This document shows, one piece after another, positions 51,469 to 60,802 of a stretch of 64,000 nucleotides of DNA (position 1 is the first letter of the stretch; each line of letters opens with the position of its first letter). The stretch covers positions 4,216,001 through 4,280,000 of the forward strand of contig NZ_CP024633.1 in NCBI RefSeq assembly GCF_004924335.1, given 5' to 3'. Position numbers and translations under genes: made by a program. Below the pieces are notes generated by a model, which was not told where the DNA came from, searched no databases, and saw only the letters and a program-made list of their open reading frames with translations. This stretch comes from Mycobacteroides salmoniphilum (GTDB lineage Bacteria; Actinomycetota; Actinomycetes; Mycobacteriales; Mycobacteriaceae).

Positions 51469-52818
51469 TCAGTTCGCCAGACAGCTCTTGGCGCCGTTGT
51501 ACACACCGTCGCGGTACGCGTCGACACGATCCGAACCCTGCCCCTGCCGTTCCACGTCGCCCGATCCCCGGAAGATGAGCAGCGCCGACACCGCCTTGTC
51601 CAGGTCGCCCGGAGACAGCCGGTAGGCGCTGCCGGGGCGATCCTCCAGCAGGATGCTCGCCGCCCACGCCCCGGCGAGGCAGTCCGCGCGCAGCGATACC
51701 TTCTTGTCGGCGGAGTCCTGTCCCATCCTGGTGAGAACGGCCAGCCCGTACTGCGTCGCGATGAGCGTGGCCACCGCGAAATCCCCGCCCTGACTATAGA
51801 TCTGGGGCATGAACCCGGCGGCGTCGAATCCGACGTAATCCTCGGGGACACAATAGAACAGCACGTAGCCCGACGTGGATTGACGGCCACACGCGGGCGC
51901 CTCCGACGGATGGAACGCACGCATCGGCTGCAGCGGAACCCAGGGCTCACCGGTGAGTCTCGGATAGACCTGCGTCCAGTAATCCTCGAGGTCTACCGGG
52001 ACACCCGCCACGATGTCCTCGTAGGGGGCGTTCCCCCCGGCCGCCGCGTCGGCAGCATTTCGGAATGGAACCTCCACCACCACGGGATCACCGTTGCGAT
52101 AGCCCTTGCACGCCTGGACTCCCTTGTCGAAACCGGTGCGAAACGAGTTGACTCTGTCGAATCCGCTGCCGTGAGCACTCGGATCGGCCTTGGCGGTGCC
52201 CGGTTCGTCACGCAGGAACAGGAACCCGGCCAACGCCCGGTCCAACTCGTCGTCGGTGGGCCTGAAGGTCTCGGCCTTCGCGTGCGCCGTCCACGCCCCG
52301 GCGAAGCAGTCGGCCTGTATCTCCTTGGTCACCGTCGCGCCCTCGAAGCCGGCGCGTGCCTGTATCGCATGTCCCCATTCGTGCGCGAGGACCACCGGTA
52401 TCACGAAATCCCCGAATCGCTTGCGTAGATCCGGAAGTAGCCCTTCTGCATCCCATGCGACATTGTCGGCCTTGGGGCAGTAGAACGCGTTTCCCGCAAC
52501 ATCGGCTGCTGCGGCAGCGCACGGAGGCAGGTCGCCCGAGGACGGCGTCACGGCGAAGAAGCCACCCGTGACCGGCGTGTACTCCTTGCCGTAGAGCTTG
52601 GGGAACTCACCGCCCCAGAAGTCCTGAAGATCCGAGATCGACTGGAGTGCAATCTGGTTCACCGGAGCGGATGCATCGCCGTGTATCTGCACGGTCGACG
52701 TCGGTGTCACCGTCGAGGTTTTACCGACGATAGTGTCCGATTTCGCACACCCAGCACCCACTAACGCGACCGCCGAAACCACCGCCAGCGTCCTGGACAT
52801 CACTCCAACCGTTCGCAT
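51469..52818 (-). CDS. Exported lipoprotein zinc peptidase with one live and one dead half
   Basis: 449 residues; ATG at 52818 or 52800. A signal peptide ends in a lipobox (V-G-A-G-C-A-K). Residues 50-250 are a neutral zinc metallopeptidase domain with H-E-W-G-H at 146-150 and a downstream Q-A-D-C-F-A-G-A-W helix. Residues 270-449 repeat the same layout (a Y-W-T-Q-V-Y-P-R-L start, C-x-C-P-E cysteine pattern, R-A-D-C-L-A-G-A-W-A) but the zinc motif is replaced by T-Q-Y-G-L. So an internal duplication has left one degenerate copy. The substrate is unknown, probably in the envelope. Confidence 0.85.
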   Translation of the reverse strand: MRTVGVMSRTLAVVSAVALVGAGCAKSDTIVGKTSTVTPTSTVQIHGDASAPVNQIALQSISDLQDFWGGEFPKLYGKEYTPVTGGFFAVTPSSGDLPPCAAAAADVAGNAFYCPKADNVAWDAEGLLPDLRKRFGDFVIPVVLAHEWGHAIQARAGFEGATVTKEIQADCFAGAWTAHAKAETFRPTDDELDRALAGFLFLRDEPGTAKADPSAHGSGFDRVNSFRTGFDKGVQACKGYRNGDPVVVEVPFRNAADAAAGGNAPYEDIVAGVPVDLEDYWTQVYPRLTGEPWVPLQPMRAFHPSEAPACGRQSTSGYVLFYCVPEDYVGFDAAGFMPQIYSQGGDFAVATLIATQYGLAVLTRMGQDSADKKVSLRADCLAGAWAASILLEDRPGSAYRLSPGDLDKAVSALLIFRGSGDVERQGQGSDRVDAYRDGVYNGAKSCLAN

Positions 52819-52857
52819 CTCATACTCCCTAGGTGATCGAATGACCTTGTCGGACCA

Positions 52858-53394
52858 TTACTTAGGCTGTTCGTCGACCTTGAAGTTGTAGCGGACGTCT
52901 CCACCCTGGACATCGGTGACCGTCACGGTCACGCCGTAGGTCTGCCCCTCGTCCTTGATCTCGCATCGCAGCGTCGCGCCCGTGAAACCCTTCAGGTTGT
53001 CGGGGCACGTCACCGAATCCGGTTTGTGGAACTGCTGCGTGATCTGATCGTTGATGCCGGCGGCGACGGCCTCTTTGTCGAGCGTCTCGACCATGTCGAA
53101 ATTGACACTGTCACCCTTGATCTGGGTGACGGTCACGTTGACGTTGTAGGGCTTTCCCTTGACCTTCATCTGACAGTTGGTCTGCGCCCCCACTTCTGCT
53201 TTCAGCGCATCCGGGCATGCCACCGTCTCGGGCTTGTTGCCGTCCGCATCGGTCATCTTTGCCGTGATCTGGCCGATGACATCCGACTTCTTGACATCTC
53301 CCGAACCCAGGGAGAAGGAACAGCCCGGCAGACCAGCAATCAACCCGGCTCCGAGACCGGATACGAGTAGTGCGCGTGTGACGGAGATGGTCAT
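52858..53394 (-). CDS. DUF4333 double-domain lipoprotein
   Basis: 178 residues from ATG at 53394 with GGAAGGGG upstream. The signal ends in the lipobox L-P-G-C. Two repeated DUF4333-type domains follow (each with V-x-C-P-x-x-L-x-x-x-x-G-A-x-x-x-C), at about residues 35-100 and 110-178. Such domains are widespread in mycobacterial lipoproteins and small secreted proteins; function unknown. It sits 39 bases upstream of the zinc peptidase gene on the same strand, so they may be co-transcribed. Confidence 0.85.
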   Translation of the reverse strand: MTISVTRALLVSGLGAGLIAGLPGCSFSLGSGDVKKSDVIGQITAKMTDADGNKPETVACPDALKAEVGAQTNCQMKVKGKPYNVNVTVTQIKGDSVNFDMVETLDKEAVAAGINDQITQQFHKPDSVTCPDNLKGFTGATLRCEIKDEGQTYGVTVTVTDVQGGDVRYNFKVDEQPK

Positions 53395-53552
53395 GACACC
53401 CCTTCCTGTACTGAGCGATCCCCGAACCGCATCACCGTGGCGCGCAGCGACGTCCGCGCCGCCGACACACACCGATCTTGCGCAGCGCCGTTGGAAATTG
53501 ATTGGACCGTCGGTTGGAGATCGTTAGGAAGCCGGTTCGGTCGAGTGCAGCG

Positions 53553-54611
53553 TTAGAACTGCTTCACCAGACTGACCGAGCGATTGACCTCCGAGAACCC
53601 CAGCCCCTCATAGAGTCCCACGGCACCGGTGGGGCTATCCGCGTCAACGTCAAGAACGGCCCGCTCAAGCCCTTCGTTTTTGTAGGTACGCATGGCGTAC
53701 GTCAACACCGCCTGCGCGAGTTTGCGTCCACGCCAGTCGCGCCGGACACCCACCAAGTCGATGAACCCGAACGAGTAACCGTTCGCCTCCCACTCCTCCT
53801 CATTGACCTCACTGAGCAGGTACGCGGCGACGGTATCCTGTCCCGCGGCATCACGTGCGACGACGACGAATGAGAGGTCAGCGCGGAACGCCTTCAGCCT
53901 GTGGTCCGATTCCCAGTCCACGCGGGCGATCGGCTGGCTGCCCCAATGATCACGGAACGCCTCGTTGTGGGCGTCCCGGGTTGCTTCAGACCATTCGGGA
54001 CCATAGGTCTCGATCCGCATGCCCTCAGGAAGAGTGACGTCAGGGATGGGTTGACTGAGATCGCGCTCGAGCTCATGCCACCACCTCACCGATTCGTATC
54101 CGTTGCGGTGGAACAAATCGATCGTCCAGACAGCGTGTTCCTCCGCGAGTCCGGCGAGCCAACCAGGCAAGCATTCATCCGATTCCACGAGATGCTGCAG
54201 CCCGCGCTGCTCCTGCCAACGGAGCAGACTGGTCCCGATTCCTTCGCCGCGCCGGTCGGGATGAACGGTGCCATCCAACGTCACCCATACGACAGTTTCA
54301 TTGCTGGACTTCACGGTTGCCGAGCCGAACGCAACCGCTCGCCCCGATTGGTCGACGGCGATGACCGAGTCGAGCGCCGGATCGAAGTCGTCGTCATCGA
54401 ATTCTTCTACGAGTTCGTCCATCATGACCAGACTCGTGGGGTGATCAATCGCTCCCGAGGCTCGCCAGAGGTCGAACAGCAGCGGTATGTCATCTTCGGT
54501 TGCTACCCGCCACGTCAAGTCATCTCCGGCGCTTGGCATTTCCACCACGGCCGGGGCACTGACTCGTTCGCTCAGCGGGATGGGTGACGCGTGCAGCTCT
54601 TTGGACGTCAT
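53553..54611 (-). CDS. Double-GNAT acetyltransferase (MshD-like layout)
   Basis: 352 residues in two GNAT domains (about 30-175 and 195-352). The acetyl-CoA loops are R-R-G-E-G-I-G-T in the first half and W-R-G-R-K-L-A in the second. The two-domain layout resembles mycothiol synthase MshD, but general N-acetyltransferases with duplicated domains also exist. The start is rich in charged residues. No mycothiol gene is adjacent, so I would not assign a substrate. Confidence 0.8.
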   Translation of the reverse strand: MTSKELHASPIPLSERVSAPAVVEMPSAGDDLTWRVATEDDIPLLFDLWRASGAIDHPTSLVMMDELVEEFDDDDFDPALDSVIAVDQSGRAVAFGSATVKSSNETVVWVTLDGTVHPDRRGEGIGTSLLRWQEQRGLQHLVESDECLPGWLAGLAEEHAVWTIDLFHRNGYESVRWWHELERDLSQPIPDVTLPEGMRIETYGPEWSEATRDAHNEAFRDHWGSQPIARVDWESDHRLKAFRADLSFVVVARDAAGQDTVAAYLLSEVNEEEWEANGYSFGFIDLVGVRRDWRGRKLAQAVLTYAMRTYKNEGLERAVLDVDADSPTGAVGLYEGLGFSEVNRSVSLVKQF

Positions 54612-54652
54612 CGGTCCAATCTATTTCTGACCCCAAAAATGCCGCAACGGAT

Positions 54653-55786
54653 TTAGTCGCCCGTGGCCTTCTTCGCGGGCTTGTCCGGGGCGCTGGGCTT
54701 CTTTCCCGAGACGTCTCCCAGCACCTTCTTGATGGCCCCACCCAGACCGCGCATCACGTTCGGCTGCTTGGTGGTTGGGGATGTTCCCGGATCAGGTTTC
54801 GACATCAGCACCGGCGGCTTCGTCAACATTGTCGGCAGCTTCGGTGCGAGATCGGGCCGCACCGTAGGCGCCTTCGTCTGCGGGGTGGCCTTGATGGCGT
54901 CCGCCGCCTTGTCCGTTGCCTTGGCGTCAGTCGCCTTGTCCGTTGCCTTCACATCGGTTGTCGTGACGGCTGGCTTCTCCGCCGGCTTGGACGCCGCCAC
55001 CGGCGTGATCGGGATGGGCTTGGTCAGCGCATCACGGATCGGCGCAACCGACTCGGAGACCGTCGTCACCACCGCCTCCCCCGTAGCCTGCACCGCCTTT
55101 CCGACATCTCCGGCATTTCCCAACGTGGTCAGAAACACATTGGGCACCCGCGTCACGATGAGCGTGAGCTGCTCTGTCGAATGAAAGGCCACCGCCCAAA
55201 ACACCTCGGTGCCGCGCACCGCGGCCGCCTCCAACGGCGTATGCACGACAGGCACGGACTCGGGGCCCGGCGGGTTGTTCAACGCATCGAAGAGATCGGA
55301 GCGCGCCTGCCCAAGAACCCCCGGGAGCTGACCGGGCTGGGTGAGCGCCGCCTCGCCGATCCGCACGAGCCCCACCGCGATCACCTCGGTGCCGAACTGA
55401 GTGCGTGGCACCACCTGGTCCAGGTCGGTGCGAATGAGCCCGGTCCACACATCGTTGGCCGCGCCGCTCACCGTCGCGCCGGCCAGTCCGAGTGCCTGCA
55501 CCAGAGGCTGTCCCGACTGCAGCTGGGTCACAAACGTCCCCGGCGCGAGCAGCGCCGCCGTCGGCACCTGGACGGCACCCTGGACGACGAAGGGACAGAT
55601 CAGCGAGCAGTTCTGTACCTGATTGGCCAAGAACTGGGTGATCAACGCACCGGGCGGAGGCTGCGCCGACGCCGCGGTGAGATCGACGTCGAACCGTGCG
55701 CTGCGCGCGGACGGACCCGGCGGAGCATTCACTCCTACGGACGTCGCGAGTACCGCTGACGCACATGCCACCGCGAGAAGTCTCAC
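54653..55786 (-). CDS. Secreted Ala/Pro-rich protein with Lys-rich tail
   Basis: 377 residues from GTG at 55786 (TTG at 55804 adds six residues). A signal peptide (hydrophobic run to about V-G-V-N-A) leads to a helical, mildly hydrophobic body of about 200 residues with two cysteines near residue 60 (C-S-L-I-C). The last third is disordered, with repeats of A-T-D-K-A and a Lys/Pro-rich end. No family recognised. A cell-wall-associated protein is likely from the signal and basic tail. Confidence 0.65.
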   Translation of the reverse strand: MRLLAVACASAVLATSVGVNAPPGPSARSARFDVDLTAASAQPPPGALITQFLANQVQNCSLICPFVVQGAVQVPTAALLAPGTFVTQLQSGQPLVQALGLAGATVSGAANDVWTGLIRTDLDQVVPRTQFGTEVIAVGLVRIGEAALTQPGQLPGVLGQARSDLFDALNNPPGPESVPVVHTPLEAAAVRGTEVFWAVAFHSTEQLTLIVTRVPNVFLTTLGNAGDVGKAVQATGEAVVTTVSESVAPIRDALTKPIPITPVAASKPAEKPAVTTTDVKATDKATDAKATDKAADAIKATPQTKAPTVRPDLAPKLPTMLTKPPVLMSKPDPGTSPTTKQPNVMRGLGGAIKKVLGDVSGKKPSAPDKPAKKATGD

Positions 55787-55837
55787 GCAGTAACCACGAG
55801 CCAACCCACCGTCGGGTTCGATCGCGGCGAAAGCCGG

Positions 55838-56248
55838 TTAAGCCCCGGCCTCCTCCGGCACATCGTGACGCACCACGCGGACCTTGCCGCGCGGCAGGCT
55901 GGCCACGTACCCGTGGTACTTGCCATAGACCTCCCACGCCGTGTCGAAGTCGTGATGCGGCACGTCGATCGCGTGGTCGTCGGAGAACTCCATGTGCAGA
56001 TCACCCTTGTCGTTCCACCTGGCCTCGATGCACGTAGCACCCGAGATGCTGAAGAGCGGACGCTCCTCATCCAGGATCGCCTTCGGATCGACGCAGACGA
56101 TTTCCCGTGGCCACCTCCCCGCCGGGGGAAGCGTGAGCCACATCGGCACAGCGATAACCACCTCGTTGTAGTCACCCAGGCTGATTACCAATCCGTCACG
56201 GAACATGATCCGCTGGACCGGCAAGCCCTCAATCCATGCTTCGGACAT
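55838..56248 (-). CDS. Small hypothetical protein (DUF6188-like)
   Basis: 136 residues from ATG at 56248. It is acidic, mostly beta by appearance (alternating V-I-S-L-G, V-V-I-A-V-P), with H-D-F-D-T-A-W-E-V-Y-G and an ending V-R-H-D-V-P. No signal peptide, so cytoplasmic. It resembles short mycobacterial DUF6188 proteins (tentative, by memory of the pattern). It lies downstream of nothing on its strand; its promoter is in the 261-base gap to 56510. Confidence 0.65.
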   Translation of the reverse strand: MSEAWIEGLPVQRIMFRDGLVISLGDYNEVVIAVPMWLTLPPAGRWPREIVCVDPKAILDEERPLFSISGATCIEARWNDKGDLHMEFSDDHAIDVPHHDFDTAWEVYGKYHGYVASLPRGKVRVVRHDVPEEAGA

Positions 56249-56509
56249 ACCTTCACTCTGAACCCACCCAAGAGGCCCGCACAAGGGGTTGACGCCACAA
56301 GTTTTATTGTCGAAACTGGACGAAACGTAAACGTTATTTGTGCTGCCCGCGGACCGTGGGCAGCCGTTAGTTTTGCTTGGCTTTCACGCCATTTCCGGGC
56401 TCTGCCGAGACCGCGGCGTCACCGTACTTGACGAACGAATTTCGCTTGGGTGCCCTAGCATTCGCTGTGAGCTAGCAGCGTGGCTAGCACGCGGGCGAAA
56501 GGTACACCC

Positions 56510-57694
56510 ATGACAGCGGAGCTATCGGAAGACATCGACCAGCCGCGAATTACCCCGCGCCCCGCACCCACGGCACGCCCACAGCTGCCGCGTCGCGGCG
56601 ACCTAACCCTGCGAGAACGCGCGCTGGTCGAGACCTCCGCGCTCACCGATATCGCCCTGCGCACCGTTGGCGCCCTCTCGGTCATGGGAGTGGTGGCGCC
56701 GAGCCTGCTCATCGACCGCGAGTTCGTGGCGCGTGAACGCGACAACCTGGCCTTCTACGGCGAGCTCGCCGCGATGGGCGATGCGGATCTTTCCTTCCCG
56801 GCGCCGGAGACCACGCCCGTGGTGTTCTCCCGCCCCGCGGGACCGGTCGCACAGGCCCTGGCCAAGGGCACCGTGGAAAACCTGGACTTCGAAAGCCCTT
56901 ACGTGGCACGCAATCCAGCGATGCGCGACCTCTGGAAAAGCTTTCCGCACAACAGCGTCGCGCGCGCCCAACACTGGCGCCATGACGACGGACCCCGCCC
57001 CACCCTGTGTGTCATCCACGGATTCTTCGGATCGCCGTACCTGCTCAACGGTGTGTTCTTCGCACTCCCCTGGTTCTTCCGCAACGGCTACGACATCTTG
57101 TTGTACACCTTGCCTTTTCATGGACGACGTGCCGAGAAATACTCGCCGTTCAGCGGGGCCGGGTACTTCAGCCACGGGTTCACCGGTTTCTCCGAGTCGA
57201 TGTGCCAGGCCGTACACGACTTTCGGATATTCGTGAACTACCTGCGCGGCACCGGAGTGGAGAAAATTGGGCTCACAGGTTTGTCGCTGGGTGGATACAC
57301 CACCGGATTGATCTCCACCGTGGAGCACCGTATCGATGTCGCCATTCCCAACGTGCCCGTGGTCGACGTGAAATCGCTTCTGCACGGCTGGGTTCCGGCG
57401 GAGCCCACAATCAAGCTTGCCGCCAAGCTCGGCCACCTCGATCAAAACCAGCTGGACGGGGCCCTCTCCTACTCATCACCGCTGACGTATCGGCCGGTGG
57501 TACCCAAGGAGCGGCGTCTCATCATCACCGGGCTTGGCGACCGTCTAGCACCCCCGGAGCAATCCGAGATGCTGTGGGAGCACTGGGATCGCTGCGCACT
57601 GCACTGGTTCCCCGGAAATCACATTCTGCACGTGAATCAGGGCGACTACCTGCACCAGATGACCGACTTCCTGGATCGATATCTCGCCACCTAA
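56510..57694 (+). CDS. Alpha/beta hydrolase
   Basis: 394 residues from ATG at 56510 with GAAAGGT upstream. An N-terminal P/R-rich segment (about 1-40), a linker, then the hydrolase fold with H-G-F-F-G-S oxyanion loop near 175, nucleophile G-L-S-L-G-G (about 264-269), D in G-L-G-D-R near 345 and H in P-G-N-H-I-L-H near 370. An alpha/beta-hydrolase with an N-terminal extension of this kind is common in mycobacteria; substrate unknown. It overlaps the methyltransferase end convergently by four bases. Confidence 0.85.
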   Translation: MTAELSEDIDQPRITPRPAPTARPQLPRRGDLTLRERALVETSALTDIALRTVGALSVMGVVAPSLLIDREFVARERDNLAFYGELAAMGDADLSFPAPETTPVVFSRPAGPVAQALAKGTVENLDFESPYVARNPAMRDLWKSFPHNSVARAQHWRHDDGPRPTLCVIHGFFGSPYLLNGVFFALPWFFRNGYDILLYTLPFHGRRAEKYSPFSGAGYFSHGFTGFSESMCQAVHDFRIFVNYLRGTGVEKIGLTGLSLGGYTTGLISTVEHRIDVAIPNVPVVDVKSLLHGWVPAEPTIKLAAKLGHLDQNQLDGALSYSSPLTYRPVVPKERRLIITGLGDRLAPPEQSEMLWEHWDRCALHWFPGNHILHVNQGDYLHQMTDFLDRYLAT

Positions 57695-58593
57695 CCCTTG
57701 ACGGCCGACACCAGGCTGATCGAATTGAACATGTACCAGGCGGGTTGACTGGGCTCCGGCAAAGCACGCCCCGAAATGTTCAGGTAGTCCAGCAGCTCGG
57801 TGCGCTCCGAATCCCAACCGTGGCAATGGAACCAGGTCGAGGCTTCACTGCGCTGCTGGTTGTAGATCAGGGAGAAGAAGTCCGAGTTCGACTGGTCTCC
57901 ACTTTCCTTGGCGCCCGCCACCAACATGTCGAAGACCACGTCGGCGTACGTCGTCATCTGCTCAATACCCACGAAGCTGCCCGGTGCGGCCAGCTGGTCG
58001 ATGGACTCAAAAAGTCGCTCCTGGGCATCGGCAGGCAGATAGATCAACAGTCCTTCGACAATCCACGCTGACGGCGCCGATGGATCGAAACCCTTGTCCT
58101 GCAGCGCCTTGCCCCAGTCCTCACGAAGGTCTATAGAGATTTCCTGGCGAGACGCCTTGGATTCGGCGCCATGCTCGGCGAGTACCTCACGCTTGAACTG
58201 ATGCACCAAGGGCTGGTCCAACTCGAAGATCGTCGTCCCAGGAGCCCAGTCGAGTCGATAGGCCCGCGAGTCCAGCCCCGCGGCCAGGATCACCACCTGC
58301 TTGACTCCGGCCTCGATCGCCCTACCGAAGTAGTTGTCGAAGTAGCGGGTGCGAGCGCCTTGAAAGCTCACGAAGTACTGCCCGAATTCCTCTGAACGCA
58401 AAGGGTGTTCGGGTACGCCACCGGCGACCAGGTCGGCCCACTCCCCGCCTGCGGCACGACAGAACACCTCCGCGTACTGATCGGCGGCCAGCGGCGCGGG
58501 TTTCGTGGCCTCGAGCGCTCGGCTGGCCGCCACGAACAGCGCGGTCGAGCCGACGCTGGTGTTGATGTCCCAATGATCGCGATCGGTACGCAT
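57691..58593 (-). CDS. Class I SAM-dependent methyltransferase (PPM1/leucine carboxyl methyltransferase family)
   Basis: 300 residues from ATG at 58593, which starts the family pattern (R-T-D-R-D-H-W-D-I-N-T-S-V-G-S-T-A). Motif I is V-V-I-L-A-A-G-L-D-S-R-A-Y-R, binding SAM, with E-L-D-Q-P further on and W-I-V-E-G-L-L-I-Y-L-P downstream. Mycobacteria carry a large paralogous set of such O-methyltransferases, most of unknown substrate. The longer frame to 58623 has a GTG/ATG-poor lead and is not needed. Confidence 0.9.
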   Translation of the reverse strand: MRTDRDHWDINTSVGSTALFVAASRALEATKPAPLAADQYAEVFCRAAGGEWADLVAGGVPEHPLRSEEFGQYFVSFQGARTRYFDNYFGRAIEAGVKQVVILAAGLDSRAYRLDWAPGTTIFELDQPLVHQFKREVLAEHGAESKASRQEISIDLREDWGKALQDKGFDPSAPSAWIVEGLLIYLPADAQERLFESIDQLAAPGSFVGIEQMTTYADVVFDMLVAGAKESGDQSNSDFFSLIYNQQRSEASTWFHCHGWDSERTELLDYLNISGRALPEPSQPAWYMFNSISLVSAVKG

Positions 58594-58655
58594 GGTCGCG
58601 ACAATACCCCGCGACTGTGACAACTAGGTTGACATGCGTGGGCGCGTGGATGGCG

Positions 58656-60179
58656 CTAGTACGCACCGTCGCTGCGCGCCACCGCGCGGAACGTGCGCCA
58701 CAGGATCGACACGTCGGACACCATGGACCAGTTCTCGACATACGACAGGTCCAGTCGCACCGCTTCATCCCACGGCAGGTCGGAACGCCCACTGACCTGC
58801 CACAGACCGGTCATCCCGGGCTTGACCAGAAGCCGGCGCCTGACGACGTCGGTGTACTCCTCCACCTCACGCCGCAGCGGCGGCCGCGGGCCCACCAGAC
58901 TCATCTCACCCCGCAGCACATTGAACAGCTGGGGCAGTTCGTCGAGGCTGGTGCGGCGCAGGAATCTGCCCACCATGGTGACCCGCGGGTCTTCGCGCAT
59001 CTTGAAAAGCGGTCCGGCGCCGTCATTTTGCGCCAGCAACTCGGCCACCATCTGGTCGGCGCCCGCCACCATGGACCGGAACTTGATCATGCGGAACGGC
59101 TTGGACCGCACACCGATGCGTTCGGCCGAGTAGAACACCGACCCACGCGACTCCAGCTTCACAGCAAGGGCGCAGGCCAACAGGATGGGACTGAACCCGA
59201 TGATCAGCAACAGCGCACCCACGCGGTCGAACAGAACCTTGTGCATGCGCGAAGCACCCTCGTACTGGGGCTCCGCGAGATGGATTAGCGGCACGGACCC
59301 GGCCGGTCGCACTCGAACCCGAGGCTGGTCGACGTCGAAGACACCGGGCGCTACCAGCAGATTGACACCGATCTCGCTGAGGCGCCAGGCCAGTTCGCGC
59401 ATCTTCTCCGGGCCGAGCTGCTCGGTGGCCGTCACCGCCACGGTGTCCGCACCGGCCTCCAGCACCGCGGCGATAATGCGGTCCTCGGAGCCCAGGATGG
59501 GGATCACCCGGTCGATGACCTCAATGTTCTGGCCTGGTGCACCCAGATATCCGGGAACACACACGCCGACGACCCGATACCCGAGCGCGGTGTCACGCCC
59601 GAAGGCCTCGGCGAGGTTGAGCGCCGCGGCGTCGCCGCCGAGCACCACCACCCTGAAGATCTGCTTGCCGCGGGCACGCTGGCGGTTGAGCCAACTACGA
59701 CTGAGTTTCCGGTTGAGCAACAGGAACACGATCCCGACGATGAGCGACATCCCCATCGCGAAACGCGAGACATTGAATTTGAACAGCACGCTGACGATGG
59801 CGAAAAGACCGAACATGTGGAATGTCGCGCGCAGTACCCGCTGATACTCCTCGCCACCACTGCCCATGAGGTGCGGTTCCCTGCTGCGGTACACACCGAG
59901 CAGCAGCGCCCAGTAGGAAAAGAAGCCAATCCTGATCCACAGCTCGGTGGCGTTCATCGGGTTGGTCGCGTTGCGCAGTTCGATCCAGGTCCAGCCGGCG
60001 ACCGCGACGATCAGGGTGTCCGTGAGCATCAGCCACCGGGTGTAGCGCTCGCCCCACTGCGCAGCCCGGTGCCCCGCGGAGGTTTGACCGGCCGCTTGGG
60101 ATCGGCGCGGGCGCCGCACGCTGCCGATCCGGCCCCTCAGCCGGGTCGGCGCAGGCGAGCCTTCGTTCACCGCGACCAC
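58656..60179 (-). CDS. Polyprenyl-phosphate glycosylphosphotransferase (WcaJ/PssY-like exopolysaccharide initiation enzyme)
   Basis: 507 residues from GTG at 60179, chosen for GGAAGGA upstream; the TTG at 60212 is unlikely. Four hydrophobic helices lie in the N-terminal third, then a Rossmann-like CoA-binding domain (V-V-V-L-G-G-D-A-A-A) and one more helix. The C-terminal bacterial sugar transferase domain has K-F-R-S-M, E-L-P-Q-L-F-N-V-L-R-G-E-M-S-L-V-G-P-R-P-P, and R-x-x-V-K-P-G-M-T-G-L-W-Q. It transfers a sugar-1-phosphate to undecaprenyl- or decaprenyl-phosphate to start a polysaccharide. No other polysaccharide genes are adjacent in this window. Confidence 0.9.
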   Translation of the reverse strand: MVAVNEGSPAPTRLRGRIGSVRRPRRSQAAGQTSAGHRAAQWGERYTRWLMLTDTLIVAVAGWTWIELRNATNPMNATELWIRIGFFSYWALLLGVYRSREPHLMGSGGEEYQRVLRATFHMFGLFAIVSVLFKFNVSRFAMGMSLIVGIVFLLLNRKLSRSWLNRQRARGKQIFRVVVLGGDAAALNLAEAFGRDTALGYRVVGVCVPGYLGAPGQNIEVIDRVIPILGSEDRIIAAVLEAGADTVAVTATEQLGPEKMRELAWRLSEIGVNLLVAPGVFDVDQPRVRVRPAGSVPLIHLAEPQYEGASRMHKVLFDRVGALLLIIGFSPILLACALAVKLESRGSVFYSAERIGVRSKPFRMIKFRSMVAGADQMVAELLAQNDGAGPLFKMREDPRVTMVGRFLRRTSLDELPQLFNVLRGEMSLVGPRPPLRREVEEYTDVVRRRLLVKPGMTGLWQVSGRSDLPWDEAVRLDLSYVENWSMVSDVSILWRTFRAVARSDGAY

Positions 60180-60802
60180 GAGCGTGTCCTTCCAGAACAA
60201 CCCCAACAGCAAAAACCAAAGAGCCTTGTGTCATGAAGCGCCAGGCGCCGAAGTATGCGTGCAACCCGACGATGACAACCATCGCGCGAACGAATCGGGT
60301 CGGTGGCCAGGCCAAAGATGAAACACCCGTTACCCAGTTTCGTACGGAAGGAAATGTATCCAGAGAACCGCCGTCGGGCAACATCTCACTGCCGGTGGCC
60401 TGCAATTGTGATTGAGGTCACTAGCACTCAGGGTAAATGAACAGCTTGTTCTTATCGGAAGGCGGCTAAAGCCGCTGTGAGCTGCGGAAACAATGGACTC
60501 TGTCAAGTTGAAGCAAAGTTCATCATGTACAAATTAGCTCACTACAAACGCCGTAGTGCACAACGGCAGCAATGTCAGCGTTAATCGACGGAGGCGGCTG
60601 TGCAACATCTAGAAGACGAGACAAGGGGGCGTCGACGGCAGCCTGAGAGTCGTCGGGTCACCCATTTTCGACCTGACAGATTTTGCTCACCAGCAGAAGA
60701 AGCGTCCACTAACTCTGGTAACGACAGTGAATCACATGGTCAGCACGTCGATGTGGCGCAAGTCGCACCGCTAATTGGATACGTGCGTTAGCCCAATATG
60801 GT
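60180..60802. other. Long intergenic region without a convincing gene
   Basis: 623 bases upstream of the sugar-transferase gene. It is more AT-rich than its flanks, with a small GCGGCT/AGCCGC hairpin near 60462-60476. A 63-codon plus-strand frame at 60600-60791 has atypical composition and no ribosome site. I see no gene; it may hold promoter or RNA elements. Confidence 0.5.

Noticed and set aside
60600..60791. 63-codon plus-strand frame in the long gap
   Set aside because: Arg/Gln-rich sequence with atypical composition and no domain.
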